Shown in pieces: positions 6,902 through 15,212 of a stretch of DNA of 36,957 nt (position 1 is its first letter; each line of letters starts with the position of its first letter). The position numbers and the translations under genes were made by a program. The stretch covers positions 1 through 36,957 of the IMG/VR virus record IMGVR_UViG_3300032315_000210; one strand, 5' to 3'. A model generated the notes under the pieces. That model had not been told where the DNA came from, searched no databases, and saw only the letters and a list, made by a program, of their open reading frames with translations. The stretch is from a virus.

Positions 6902-8650
6902 CTATGCTTGAGGTGGTTGTCCTTGTTGTAACATTGCCAACATTTCTGGTGGTAATTGTCCTTCGGGAGCAGGAGCAGGTGCTGGAGCACCAGTAGGTGC
7001 ACCAGCCCCAGCAGTAGCGGGGACAGGAGGGGTGCCACCTGCTTGCTGCTGAGGCTGTGCGAGAAACTCGTCAGGGTTCTTAACACCGAAACCAAACTGT
7101 AGAACATGGGCAGCCAACTTAGACATGTCAACAATGCCAGCACCAGCGAACGGTGCCATAGCATCAACTAGTTGCAATGCCATCTGACGCTTAAACGATT
7201 CGTTATGTGGCTGTGTGGAACCTGCTGCTACTTCAAAGTCAAAGTCACCCTTGAGGTAGTCACGGTCAAAGTTAATCCAAATAGGTTCACCGTCACGACC
7301 CATAACACGGGCAACCTGTTCACCTTGCATAAATTGTTGTGCTAGTTGTAGCATACGGCGACCCACTTCAGCGATGGCTTGTTCAACTACAGCCAACTTA
7401 TCTGAGGTTCGTGCGTTAGCAGCATCCTGCATCAAAGACGACTCTGTTGCGGTACGGCGGATTTCCGATACAGCACCACGCTGAAACTCTGACACACCAG
7501 AAATACGGTCAATGTCACCAATAATCATGTTAGACTGGTTATAGAACTCTGGTGGGTTAATAACAGCAGGGAAGGCTGTAACAACATTACCAATAGGTTC
7601 ATCGCTGGAGACTGGTACCATAACATTGTCGTCATCAGACTCCAATGCTGAACGACCCAACTGGTCAAACGCTGATTCCTTATACAGATATTTGCGACTA
7701 AACTTCTTGCGATGGTTCATCATTTGTGAACGGGTTTCGTTCAACTCTAGTTGCAACGGTTCAATGGATTCCAAGTCACCAATAGGATAGAAATGGTCTG
7801 GGACATCATAGTTGCGAATCATAACAAAAGGCTGACCAAAAGCATAAGGCATCTTCATAGGTTTAACCAAGAACATGTCCGAGCCATCAGCAAATACGCT
7901 CATGGTGTTACTGGAAACATCATAGTATTCCCAAATCTCTGCGTAACCTTCATTTTTGTCGTATACTTTGCGGCGACTAGGGTCGTCCGCATAACGACTA
8001 ACAGCCATAGGAGAAACATCTAGTCGTGCAGCCTTAGAGTAACGCTTATCGTTACGAACATCAGCGATAGGGCGGCGGATACGCTGCGCTATCCACTTAA
8101 TGTCTTTCATTGATGTTGCATCAGGGTCCACAAAAACATCGTTAATAGAAACACGCTCAGCAAACGGACTATCTTCACGAACAATAGTGTTCGGATGTCC
8201 GATACCATCAGGGTTTGCTTCCGAAATCTCTGATTCACCTTCAACTTCTTCTTCAACAAAACGGTAACCAACTTTAATCCAACCATGACCAAAAGCCAAC
8301 ATGTCCTTAACAGCACGGCGGAACTCGGTGCGAATATCCTTATGCTTCCACCAATAGTTTACAACCGCTTCAGCAACAACCGCCTGTGCAGCAAACTCTG
8401 AACTAGTAGCATTAACAGTAATCTTAGGATAGTTAACCGAAATACTAGGTGAAATAACATTAATAGTAGAAAACGCAATGTTAACCAACATTTGGTCTTG
8501 GTTCTTGTAATCATCAAAATGTTTTCCACGATACAAGTCATTCATGCGCTTCCAAAGACCATCGTAACCATCTTGTTTGCGCCATTTCTTTGACGCTTCC
8601 AAACGCAACTTAGCATGCTTCAAATGGTCTGCACTATTTTTCCTAGCCAT
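6902..8650 (-). CDS. Portal protein
   Basis: 582 residues, a usual portal length. The N-terminal half contains segments typical of P22-like portals: WRKQDGYDGLWKRMNDLYRG near the start, YVDPDAT-like 'DVFVDPDATS', and a central region with the long helices around PLQLELNETRSQMMNHRKK. The C-terminus is a low-complexity Pro/Ala/Gln tail that may project into the head. It forms the dodecameric vertex through which DNA enters. It lies between terminase and scaffold; the stop TAG is part of a TAGGGAACG motif. Confidence 0.85.
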   Translation of the reverse strand: MARKNSADHLKHAKLRLEASKKWRKQDGYDGLWKRMNDLYRGKHFDDYKNQDQMLVNIAFSTINVISPSISVNYPKITVNATSSEFAAQAVVAEAVVNYWWKHKDIRTEFRRAVKDMLAFGHGWIKVGYRFVEEEVEGESEISEANPDGIGHPNTIVREDSPFAERVSINDVFVDPDATSMKDIKWIAQRIRRPIADVRNDKRYSKAARLDVSPMAVSRYADDPSRRKVYDKNEGYAEIWEYYDVSSNTMSVFADGSDMFLVKPMKMPYAFGQPFVMIRNYDVPDHFYPIGDLESIEPLQLELNETRSQMMNHRKKFSRKYLYKESAFDQLGRSALESDDDNVMVPVSSDEPIGNVVTAFPAVINPPEFYNQSNMIIGDIDRISGVSEFQRGAVSEIRRTATESSLMQDAANARTSDKLAVVEQAIAEVGRRMLQLAQQFMQGEQVARVMGRDGEPIWINFDRDYLKGDFDFEVAAGSTQPHNESFKRQMALQLVDAMAPFAGAGIVDMSKLAAHVLQFGFGVKNPDEFLAQPQQQAGGTPPVPATAGAGAPTGAPAPAPAPEGQLPPEMLAMLQQGQPPQA

Positions 8651-8856
8651 TATTCTGCATCCTTTTGTCCGTCATGCCAACCAATATGGTTATCCAATTT
8701 ACTACCAATTTTATCAACTTTAGTACCAATCATCTTTAACAAGATTCTTCCCTCTGCATGTTGCTCAGTATTCTCTTTACGAAGTTTCTGTAACACCACA
8801 ACAACTGGTCCCATAATAATAGCAACGATTATTGGGACCCATACGGATGAAAACAT
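8650..8856 (-). CDS. Small membrane protein with coiled coil (holin-like candidate)
   Basis: 68 residues. One hydrophobic segment at about residues 4-22 (VWVPIIVAIIMGPVVVVL) is followed by a charged helical tail with heptad-like spacing (ILLKMIGTKVDKIGSKL). The gene overlaps the portal start by one base. Its topology, with a single N-terminal membrane span and a cytoplasmic helix, resembles accessory holin-type proteins of actinophages, but no firm family can be given. Confidence 0.6.
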   Translation of the reverse strand: MFSSVWVPIIVAIIMGPVVVVLQKLRKENTEQHAEGRILLKMIGTKVDKIGSKLDNHIGWHDGQKDAE

Positions 8857-8862
8857 GACTCA

Positions 8863-9090
8863 TTACATCCAGTTCGTAACTGGTTCTGCGTTGTAACCGT
8901 TAATTTTAGCCTGTTCCACAGTTTGACGCTGACGCTCAGCAACAGTAGGACCATGAAAATCTTCTTGACCATAGGTGAAACCCAATCTGACGGTACGAAC
9001 ATGACATGCAAAACAAATCTCGCCCCTACGAGGCAATTCTTCAGCAGAAAACTCACGCTGACACTGGGAACAAGTAAAATTGTGCATCAC
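8863..9090 (-). CDS. Zinc-ribbon protein near the terminase
   Basis: 75 residues, with CSQC at about 8-11 and CFAC at about 31-34, a four-Cys zinc ribbon, followed by a Phe/Tyr-Gly-rich segment and a Gln-rich tail. Either GTG 9090 or ATG 9087 could start it; no clear Shine-Dalgarno is present, but the TAGGGAACA motif lies about a dozen bases upstream. Small zinc-ribbon proteins encoded next to the terminase are common in this kind of phage; a role in packaging is inferred. Confidence 0.65.
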   Translation of the reverse strand: MMHNFTCSQCQREFSAEELPRRGEICFACHVRTVRLGFTYGQEDFHGPTVAERQRQTVEQAKINGYNAEPVTNWM

Positions 9091-9114
9091 AAATACAAAA
9101 ATTGTTCCCTAAAA

Positions 9115-10716
9115 TTAGAAAGGAGTCCGTTGACGCACATTATGTGCACCCAAAAAGGTCTTTTCAGGACCACTAGGACCATACATATGCTGCTCCCACC
9201 ACAAAAGGCTGTTAGTTGGGGGAGCCAAATCCTCACGATACTCAGGAAGCCACACATATTTTAACATCTGAACAGCAATAGCCAACGAAATCACTCTGTC
9301 ATCATGTGGGCTACCAGCCATCTTACCATTCTCCTTACGCACAAAGGTGCGTAACTCGGCAATAGTCAAACGGTCATACACCTCAACACTAGCGTCACGC
9401 AAAGCAGCACTAAGTTCATCAATTAATAACGGCTTAGAAGAAGCCGTAGTACGCCAACCCAAAATGTCTGTAGCCTCAGGACGAATCCGAGCCAACTTCC
9501 GTTGACGATACAGATTCTTATAACCATACTTCTGTGCACCCTTAAGAGTAGTCAAACCGTGGTTGTTATTTTCCACACCCAACAACGCCTTATTGTACCA
9601 CCAACCCAACTCAGACAACAGTTCACCAAATAGGTCTGGCTCAATTCGTCCATGCCAATGCGCACAAACAATACCAGTAGTAGCATCAATAATATGTGCA
9701 GAACTATAGTCACCATAACTAAGCCCTTCAGCGACATCAGCCCCAATCACATAAACACCCTCAGCCCTAGGGAAATCCCAAATAGACAACTCACCATCTT
9801 CAGCATAACGGAACTCACCATTACCAGCAGAATACAAATGATAATATCCATCATCAGAATCAACAGTAGTCATATCATCCAGCATCTGAATATCAAATAC
9901 AGGGTTACCTGATTTGATAAATGCTTCTTCAGGGAATGATGGGTATTCTTGGTGTAGTTGCCAAGGGTGCATGTTGGCTGCCTTACTAGCATACCAATCT
10001 TCGTCACGCTCACCATCAGCAGACCAAGGGAAAAACACTCCCTTAAACTTGTTGGTTCCTGTTTGGGAACCAACCCATAACTGATGGTAAAAGTTGCCCG
10101 AACCATTAGCAGTGGACAAACCAATAACTCGTCCACCGACATCGGCTACAGGTTCAATAGAAGCCCACGCTTCCTCAGCATTAGGCAAAAACGCCCACTC
10201 GTCCACAATAACCAAATACACCGACTCACCACGAGCAGGGTCATTACTAGATGGCAATGACTCAATACTGGATTCGTTACTGAAAACCATTTTAAGTTGA
10301 TGTTCAGTTGTTTGTGACGGTCCACGCTCCTTCATCCATTGCGGCATAAAACGGTAACCATACTTAGCCTTAGCCAACAACTTCACAGACTCACGCTCCG
10401 TGCGTGACAACATAACAATAAAACGGTCCTGCCAAAAAAACGCTAACCAAAACGCATAAGCAGAAACCAAAGTAGAAAACCCAATCTGACGGGCTTTCAA
10501 AACAATACTATAGCGTTCCTCCAACCAAACAGAAATAGTTTCCAACTGTGCTTCACGCAACTCAAACTTTGTTCTGCCCTTTTCAGGATGTTTAATAAAC
10601 CAAAAGTTTGAACAAAAATAAGAAAACGCTTCTAACAATTCTTCGTTCGTGGCGTTTTCTGGACCACGACATTTACGAAACTCTTGCTCGTTTAATAGTT
10701 CTCTTAGTTCCATTTC
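9115..10716 (-). CDS. terL: Terminase large subunit
   Basis: 533 residues from ATG 10716, chosen because GGAG lies seven bases upstream; an in-frame ATG at 10740 would add eight residues with a poorer ribosome site. The ATPase half shows a Walker A-type LKARQIGFST (about 73-82), Walker B with catalytic Glu in LVIVDEWAF (about 168-176) and a coupling motif LSTANG (about 200-205). The C-terminal RNase H-like nuclease shows an Asp in VIGADVAEG (about 327) and a conserved HDDR (about 471-474). The protein translocates and cuts DNA during packaging. It overlaps the transglycosylase gene by 13 bases. Confidence 0.9.
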   Translation of the reverse strand, partial: EMELRELLNEQEFRKCRGPENATNEELLEAFSYFCSNFWFIKHPEKGRTKFELREAQLETISVWLEERYSIVLKARQIGFSTLVSAYAFWLAFFWQDRFIVMLSRTERESVKLLAKAKYGYRFMPQWMKERGPSQTTEHQLKMVFSNESSIESLPSSNDPARGESVYLVIVDEWAFLPNAEEAWASIEPVADVGGRVIGLSTANGSGNFYHQLWVGSQTGTNKFKGVFFPWSADGERDEDWYASKAANMHPWQLHQEYPSFPEEAFIKSGNPVFDIQMLDDMTTVDSDDGYYHLYSAGNGEFRYAEDGELSIWDFPRAEGVYVIGADVAEGLSYGDYSSAHIIDATTGIVCAHWHGRIEPDLFGELLSELGWWYNKALLGVENNNHGLTTLKGAQKYGYKNLYRQRKLARIRPEATDILGWRTTASSKPLLIDELSAALRDASVEVYDRLTIAELRTFVRKENGKMAGSPHDDRVISLAIAVQMLKYVWLPEYREDLAPPTNSLLWWEQHMYGPSGPEKTFLGAHNVRQRTPF

Positions 10717-11135
10717 GGTTCTCCGCCCCAAGGACCCCATCCATCACCGTAGCGGTTATCAGCATAATCATAAATAGCCATCATAGCCCTGCCGCTAACA
10801 ATAGGATTGTATAAATCTTTACATTTTGTTAAAACACCAGCATCCTGAAGAAAACCTTGCTTAGTGTACTTGTTTGGTTTACACCAAAACTTGTTAATCT
10901 GGAATAGCCCAATAGAACCACCCATGGGGTCATCGCGGTTAATCACCGATGCGTTGCATCGTGATTCACGCCACATAATATAATCCACCTCGTACATCAT
11001 GTCCTCGCTATTAGAAACCATTTCTATAATATTATAATGGTTCCAACATTTAATAGTAGGATACTTTTTAGCGTGGACAACAGTAGGTGAAGCCAACAAA
11101 CATATGGCAATAGCCAACATAATTATCTTCTTCAT
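10704..11135 (-). CDS. Secreted lytic transglycosylase / lysozyme-like endolysin
   Basis: 143 residues. The first 22 form a Sec signal peptide: Lys-Lys, a hydrophobic core IIMLAIAICLLA, and a VHA cleavage site. The mature part carries the SLT/goose-lysozyme-type motif with catalytic Glu in MWRESRCN (Glu about 57) and the GGSIGLFQINKFWC block that lines the active site. It would cut glycan strands of peptidoglycan. Because it has its own export signal it may reach the wall without the holin. It is the last gene of the lysis module, ahead of the terminase. Confidence 0.8.
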   Translation of the reverse strand: MKKIIMLAIAICLLASPTVVHAKKYPTIKCWNHYNIIEMVSNSEDMMYEVDYIMWRESRCNASVINRDDPMGGSIGLFQINKFWCKPNKYTKQGFLQDAGVLTKCKDLYNPIVSGRAMMAIYDYADNRYGDGWGPWGGEPKWN

Positions 11136-11174
11136 ATTACCATCCTAAATGACCGTAGTCATTGATTGGGGATA

Positions 11175-11630
11175 TTACTTGAACAAAGCCTTAAACGCTT
11201 CGTGGACCTTCTTCGGGTCATCTGCAAACTCTGGACTAAGTTCTAGGTGGTACCAATCACCATTAGGCGAACCCGCTAAGGTTGCCTTACTATAAGAACT
11301 CCAACCCTTACGAGTACACTTATAACCCCGACCATAAGGCTTAGGAAAATAATCTAGGATTAGTTCTACGCCTAATGCGTCAGCATTGGCGACAATCATC
11401 TCAATAACCTTATTGGCTTCTTGACGGGATTTACCACGCCAACTTAAATCCATAGCCCTACCCGTTGAGTGAACACTAAGGTATTGTGGTTTTCCCTTGA
11501 TTGAGCGAACACCAAATGTCCCATTATTCCAAAGGTTACCCTTGGATAATAGTGACACATGTTTTACAAAGGCTTCTGTACCTTTTCGTTTACCTTTGGC
11601 TATCCCATCGGATACGCCAGTATATTTCAA
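11175..11630 (-). CDS. M15-family peptidoglycan peptidase (endolysin)
   Basis: 151 residues. Zinc ligands are visible: HSTGRAMD gives His54 and Asp61 in the His-x6-Asp motif and DWYHLEL gives His128, the D-Ala-D-Ala carboxypeptidase/endopeptidase arrangement. It should cut the peptide part of the cell wall and works with the neighbouring transglycosylase and holin. The start is a TTG at 11630 that overlaps the holin stop (TTGA), indicating translational coupling. No signal peptide is seen, so it probably depends on the holin. Confidence 0.75.
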   Translation of the reverse strand: MKYTGVSDGIAKGKRKGTEAFVKHVSLLSKGNLWNNGTFGVRSIKGKPQYLSVHSTGRAMDLSWRGKSRQEANKVIEMIVANADALGVELILDYFPKPYGRGYKCTRKGWSSYSKATLAGSPNGDWYHLELSPEFADDPKKVHEAFKALFK

Positions 11631-11857
11631 ACTAGGTCGTCCTCGTTAGGGATTTCACTGAACAACGCTTCATCAGTTTTGCGATTCTCTGCTCGTTGGG
11701 CGTATTCGCCCAACCCCAGCGCAGACAAAGCAAAAGCGACAACGGTTTCAGTTGGTACATCTGGTACCAGAAAAGAAGCAACTAAGGCAACAGCAGAAGA
11801 AACAAACGCCGCTATACGGACAGGGTTGTTATAAACAAAGGCTTTAATCTTTTCCAT
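11627..11857 (-). CDS. Holin
   Basis: 76 residues with two close hydrophobic stretches: about 14-30 (RIAAFVSSAVALVASFLV) and 37-50 (TVVAFALSALGLGEYA), then a polar charged tail. This hairpin membrane topology next to an endolysin, sharing a 4-base start/stop overlap with it, is the classical holin context. It would form lesions in the inner membrane that release the M15 peptidase. The start at 11857 lacks a good Shine-Dalgarno but has the TAGGGAACA motif about 13 bases upstream. Confidence 0.7.
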   Translation of the reverse strand: MEKIKAFVYNNPVRIAAFVSSAVALVASFLVPDVPTETVVAFALSALGLGEYAQRAENRKTDEALFSEIPNEDDLV

Positions 11858-11892
11858 ACTATAGGGTTTTTGTTCCCTAGTAATATATCAGA

Positions 11893-12237
11893 TTATCCAG
11901 CGTCTGGAGTTGGAAGCCATGATAATGAACTTTCATCCCAGTAAAAATTACCATCTGGTTTAGGAGTTGGTGGTTGCCAATCATGGTTCGCATCTAGTGA
12001 CCAAGATAGAAATGGTTGGGCTTTAATAAATGCGTCAGCAGTTTCGTTGTAAGTAAATCCGATGCTTGCATATTGTTTGCGAATGTTGTTGTTGTATGAA
12101 GTTCGCACACAGGTCTGCCCACGAAAGTTGCCATACCAAACTTCAGGTGTTAAACCTTCAATAAGTTCAGTTTCATCAACTCCTGTTATTACTTCAGTAA
12201 CAACATTGTTTTCATCTAGAAATGCGTAATGTGCCAT
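11893..12237 (-). CDS. Conserved tail-region protein, 114 aa
   Basis: The pattern MAHYAFLDENNVVTEVI at the N-terminus, TSYNNNIRKQYASIGFTYNE in the middle and a Trp/Pro-rich C-terminus is a small protein shared by many aquatic phages, often beside tail-fibre genes. Its function has not been established to my knowledge. Here it lies directly after the glycine-rich fibre gene with a TAATG overlap, so a fibre-associated or fibre-assembly role is reasonable. Confidence 0.6.
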   Translation of the reverse strand: MAHYAFLDENNVVTEVITGVDETELIEGLTPEVWYGNFRGQTCVRTSYNNNIRKQYASIGFTYNETADAFIKAQPFLSWSLDANHDWQPPTPKPDGNFYWDESSLSWLPTPDAG

Positions 12238-13376
12238 TAGAAAGTCACCGTACCCGTTCCAGCAGTGAACTCATAAATCTTGAATCCACCAGTTGTTGTT
12301 GTTGGAGTCAAACCACCACCTGTTTTTGTTACACCACTAATTGCTTGCAAATCAGGCAAACTATCCGCATAACGAATAACCACAATTCCCGAACCACCGC
12401 TTGCACCTCCCGAAGCAGTACTTGCAAATGCACCACCACCGCCACCGCCAGTGTTTCCTGTACCTGCAACTGCGTTGTTTCCGTTGAAAACCGTACCTCC
12501 AGCACCACCACCGTTCACACCAGCACCGCCACGACTTCCGCCACCGCCACCAGCACGAACAACAGCCGAACCAGTTATTGAACTTGAAACACCTGCACCA
12601 CCGTTACCGCCAGTTACAAACGCTGTTGCGTTACCACCAACAGCACCAGCACCACCACCGCCACCGCCACGAGCACTTGCTGCGGTACCACCGTTGTAGC
12701 CTTGATTTGCTGTTCCTGCTCCACCAGTAAACGATGGTTGTCCACCGCCACCGCCTGAGCCACCATCAAAACCGTTCGCATAGCCTCTACCACCACCGCC
12801 ACCTGCGCTACTAATTGATGAAAACTGAGAAGGATTACCGTTGCTTTCACCACCACCACCACCACCGATGGTAACGGTTACTACATCACCTCTGGTAATG
12901 CTCAAAGCAGATTCAGCACCAGCACCACCACCCGATGTAGCACCTGTTACAGATGTTCTATAACCGCCTGCACCACCACCACCTGCTTCGTCAGATAGTC
13001 CAGGAGCACCATTACCACCACCACCGCCGCCAGCAATAACAAGATATTGAACGCTGAACACAGCAACAGTTGTAAAGGAAGTTCCACTAGACGCTGGACC
13101 AGAACCAATTATGTTCACAGCACGCAAATAAACCGTGTATGCAGTATTTGACGAAAGACCACTAATCGTAATTGGGCTTGTTGCGTCAGCAGGGCTGAGC
13201 GCAGTCCAAGACGACAGGTTAAATGAATACTCGTAGTTTGTGATAGGCGACCCACCATCATTGGTGGGTGCCGTGAATGAAATAGCAACGCTAGTTGTTG
13301 ACGGAGCATTACTTAGCGATGTTGGGGCGTTAACTGGAGCCGATGCGTATGGACCACCAATAGCAAGAATCTGCAT
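12237..13376 (-). CDS. Tail fibre with fibronectin type III domain and glycine-rich receptor-binding region
   Basis: 379 residues from ATG 13376, two bases after the previous stop; an in-frame ATG at 13409 is open but lies inside the upstream gene. Residues about 15-105 form a fibronectin type III domain (P-x-SLSNAPSTTSVAISFTAP through YTVYLRAVN). The following 200 residues are dominated by Gly tracts (GGGGGGN, GGGGAGGY), likely polyglycine-II type sandwiches as in some phage adhesins, and the C-terminus ends SGIVVIRYAD. It probably recognises the host surface. The gene is rich in repetitive GGT/GGC codons, so recombination-driven variation is possible. Confidence 0.75.
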   Translation of the reverse strand: MQILAIGGPYASAPVNAPTSLSNAPSTTSVAISFTAPTNDGGSPITNYEYSFNLSSWTALSPADATSPITISGLSSNTAYTVYLRAVNIIGSGPASSGTSFTTVAVFSVQYLVIAGGGGGGNGAPGLSDEAGGGGAGGYRTSVTGATSGGGAGAESALSITRGDVVTVTIGGGGGGESNGNPSQFSSISSAGGGGGRGYANGFDGGSGGGGGQPSFTGGAGTANQGYNGGTAASARGGGGGGAGAVGGNATAFVTGGNGGAGVSSSITGSAVVRAGGGGGSRGGAGVNGGGAGGTVFNGNNAVAGTGNTGGGGGGAFASTASGGASGGSGIVVIRYADSLPDLQAISGVTKTGGGLTPTTTTGGFKIYEFTAGTGTVTF

Positions 13377-13378
13377 AA

Positions 13379-13822
13379 CTATGCCGCCGTGTTGCCGATA
13401 AGTACCCATTCATCAGTAGCAATCTTCAACAAAGAAGCAGCAGCATACTGACCATTCAACTTGAACTTAGAACCCTGAGAACGCAAAGTCACACCAGCAC
13501 CAGCGGCAACTGTAACCTGACCAGCACCAGTCTGAACCAAGTTAACCTGAGAACCGACAGGAAAAGCAACAGAAGCATTAGGAGGCACGGTAGCCGTAAT
13601 TGCACTAGCATTGTTTAGTGTAACAACCTTGGAGTCATCAACAAGCAAAAGCGTGTATGTGGTTCCAGTTTGTGCGTTAAGAGTTAAAGCCTTAGAAACT
13701 TTACCAGCATCACTAGTTTCAACAGTGTCAAGAAGTGTTTTTACAGCAGAAAAGTTGCTGTTAACCTCAGTGGCAACAGCAGGTGTGCCGTTAACAAAAG
13801 TGTTTGGAATAGTTAGTGGCAT
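13379..13822 (-). CDS. Tail fibre protein, 147 aa
   Basis: The N-terminus NTFVNGTPAVATEVNSNF is a common opening of phage tail-fibre or tip proteins, followed by a helix and Thr/Val/Ala-rich beta-repeats. It ends just before the glycine-rich fibre gene, so the two may form a complex. AAAGGAC stands upstream of ATG 13822 and the TAGGGAACA motif precedes it, overlapping the end of the preceding gene. Confidence 0.65.
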   Translation of the reverse strand: MPLTIPNTFVNGTPAVATEVNSNFSAVKTLLDTVETSDAGKVSKALTLNAQTGTTYTLLLVDDSKVVTLNNASAITATVPPNASVAFPVGSQVNLVQTGAGQVTVAAGAGVTLRSQGSKFKLNGQYAAASLLKIATDEWVLIGNTAA

Positions 13823-13842
13823 ATATTATAGTCCTTTGTTCC

Positions 13843-14190
13843 CTAGCCCCAATAAGCCTGTTGACCGACAAGGGCAACAGTTCCAGTTGCATTAGGGAAA
13901 GTAATAGTTCGGTCAGCAGTAGGGTCTGTAACTGTCAGAAATGTTTCAAAAGCATTATCTGTTGAACCTTCAAAACGAATCATATGACCCGTAGGTAATT
14001 CAATACCATGAATAATAGTAGGAACACTTTCACCAGCATTTAAACCAATAGCAGCAATGCTGGCAGCCAAAGAACTAACAGTAATCTTTTTAGTAGTAGT
14101 AGCACTAGTATCCACAATAGGCAAAACATCAGTTGAGGCAGCATCAATAGAGGTCAATTCCGTCAACTGTGAAATCTTAAGGTCAGCCAT
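13843..14190 (-). CDS. Tail fibre protein, 115 aa
   Basis: KISQLTELTSIDAASTDVLPIVDTS at the N-terminus and the C-terminal TLTV-type block 'TVTDPTADRTITFPNATGTVAL' are standard building blocks of tail fibres in aquatic phages. This is a short version, probably a fibre segment or adaptor joining the distal fibre to the tail. It overlaps the preceding gene by one base (TAATG). Confidence 0.65.
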   Translation of the reverse strand: MADLKISQLTELTSIDAASTDVLPIVDTSATTTKKITVSSLAASIAAIGLNAGESVPTIIHGIELPTGHMIRFEGSTDNAFETFLTVTDPTADRTITFPNATGTVALVGQQAYWG

Positions 14191-14486
14191 TATACATTAC
14201 CTACTTCCAACAACATAAAAGACCCATCTTCTAGTAGCAAATCGTTCCCTAATTCATCCTCTAGGTTGGAAACCGAGAAGTCAGGGTCAGACCAAAAATT
14301 GTTTACTAGGTCACCTAAAGTGGTGCCCGTAGCACCCTGAGAAACATAATAGTCAAACTGAAGAGAACCACGAAAACCCAAACCGACATTAGACCAATGG
14401 GCATACAACAAATCACCCAAAGTGTCACCAACCGTAGGATACATAGCCTTCAAGGCGACATACATGGCATCATTGGTTGTTGTCAT
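14190..14486 (-). CDS. Small tail-region protein, 98 aa
   Basis: Function not recognised. The C-terminus NDLLLEDGSFMLLEVGNV is a short acidic/hydrophobic repeat that recurs in phage tail-tip and fibre proteins. An aromatic-rich N-terminal half (AMYVALKAMYPTVGDTLGDLLYAHW) suggests a compact helical domain. It overlaps the terminase small subunit gene by 17 bases. Confidence 0.55.
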   Translation of the reverse strand: MTTTNDAMYVALKAMYPTVGDTLGDLLYAHWSNVGLGFRGSLQFDYYVSQGATGTTLGDLVNNFWSDPDFSVSNLEDELGNDLLLEDGSFMLLEVGNV

Positions 14487-14940
14487 CGCTAGCCTTTATT
14501 GTTCTGGTTTCCAAACGGAAACGCTGTTCCGAAGCCGCATTAGCGGCAATTAACTCCGCTAACTCTATATCAGACAACTCGCTGGCTTTACCACTATGTT
14601 CAACCTGAAGTTGAACTGGAGCCAAACGACCAGTAGCCTGTAGATACAGTTTAGCCGAATTGTTATCCCCCTCAAGAGCACGCTGGAATAGATTGTCCAG
14701 CAAAGTTTGTGTTCTTTCGGGTGACTGTTGAAGTTCATTAACACGGCGTTCCCATTCTTGTTTGAACGCTGGTTTCTTTTTCCATCGTCTAAGGGTGGTT
14801 TCGTCCACGCCTTCAGTTTTGGCATATTGGTTTTGGCTGGATGGCACCCTGCCGTTAGCAGGTGTGCATAGCCAGTTTAAAAACTTTTCTTGCCTAGCAT
14901 CTAGGGTGAGTTCGGTGCTTTCTGACATTCTATAGAACAC
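14470..14940 (-). CDS. terS: Putative terminase small subunit
   Basis: 156 residues from GTG 14940, which has AGGGA about seven bases upstream; ATG 14928 is an alternative. The N-terminal part (about 15-60) is a helix-turn-helix of the type that recognises DNA (KFLNWLCTPANGRVPSSQNQYAK then TTLRRWKKKPAFKQEWERR), followed by helices for oligomerisation (LLDNLFQRALEGDNNSAKLYLQ). This is the usual build of small terminase subunits that mark phage DNA for packaging. It is the first gene of the late unit and is far from terL, which is unusual. Confidence 0.7.
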   Translation of the reverse strand: MFYRMSESTELTLDARQEKFLNWLCTPANGRVPSSQNQYAKTEGVDETTLRRWKKKPAFKQEWERRVNELQQSPERTQTLLDNLFQRALEGDNNSAKLYLQATGRLAPVQLQVEHSGKASELSDIELAELIAANAASEQRFRLETRTIKASDDNNQ

Positions 14941-14956
14941 CGCATGTTCCCTAGTG

Positions 14957-15000
14957 TGTTACAGTTGTGTTAAATATTTGTTACAGTTTTGTTACAACTT
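14957..15000 (-). repeat. Four TGTAACA-type repeats at 11-bp spacing (left array)
   Basis: On the plus strand GTTA begins at 14958, 14969, 14980 and 14991, exactly 11 bp apart; read on the minus strand the units are TTGTAACAAAA, CTGTAACAAAT, ATTTAACACAA and CTGTAACACAC. The third is degenerate. The array lies about 20 bases upstream of the first late gene, in its leader or operator. The same unit occurs four times at the same period, inverted, at 16114-16153. Confidence 0.85.
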
Positions 15001-15008
15001 TAGGTTGT

Positions 15009-15036
15009 TTCATACTGGCATTAGGTTTTCTGTAAA
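15009..15036 (-). promoter_or_regulatory. Candidate late-unit promoter
   Basis: Reading the minus strand, TTTACA (15036-15031) and TATGAA (15014-15009) are separated by 16 bases, a sigma-70-like pair. Transcription would start near 15002 and the TGTAACA array would fall in the first bases of the message, where a regulator bound there could control the late genes. Only moderate matches to consensus. Confidence 0.35.
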
Positions 15037-15212
15037 CTTGTATTGAACTTGTATAGGGAACAGCAGGTTTTTAGTATGGGGGGTAACAGGGGGGACTCAA
15101 CCTGTTGGTTTCGTCCCACAAACGCCAGTGTAGTGGGGCGTTAACCGAGATAATCTATTATAAAATATAATATACAAGAAACCATGTTTAGCGTGGACAA
15201 AAGGGATGGGTG
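15037..15212. other. Intergenic divergent control region
   Basis: Gene-free stretch between the late and early units (with the two features above it spans 14941-15212). It contains a plus-strand TAGGGAACA at 15054-15062, two G6 runs separated by TAACA (about 15077-15094), an inverted pair CAGGTT/AACCTG (15064-15104), a hairpin AACGCC/GGCGTT (15121-15142) and an AT-rich block (15151-15174) with a TATAAT at 15166-15171 that could be the -10 of an early promoter. No gene is supported apart from a nine-codon frame at 15184. Confidence 0.5.

Noticed and set aside
12222-12865. Alternative frames in the glycine-rich fibre gene
   Set aside because: Repeated GGT/GGC codons give open Pro-, Val- or Ser/Thr-rich frames on both strands; only the Gly-rich frame carries the fibronectin domain and fibre end.
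14241-14250. TAGGGAACG inside the 98-aa gene
   Set aside because: It is within a coding region (Glu-Leu-Gly-Asn) and is not at a gene junction, so it was not counted with the junction motif.
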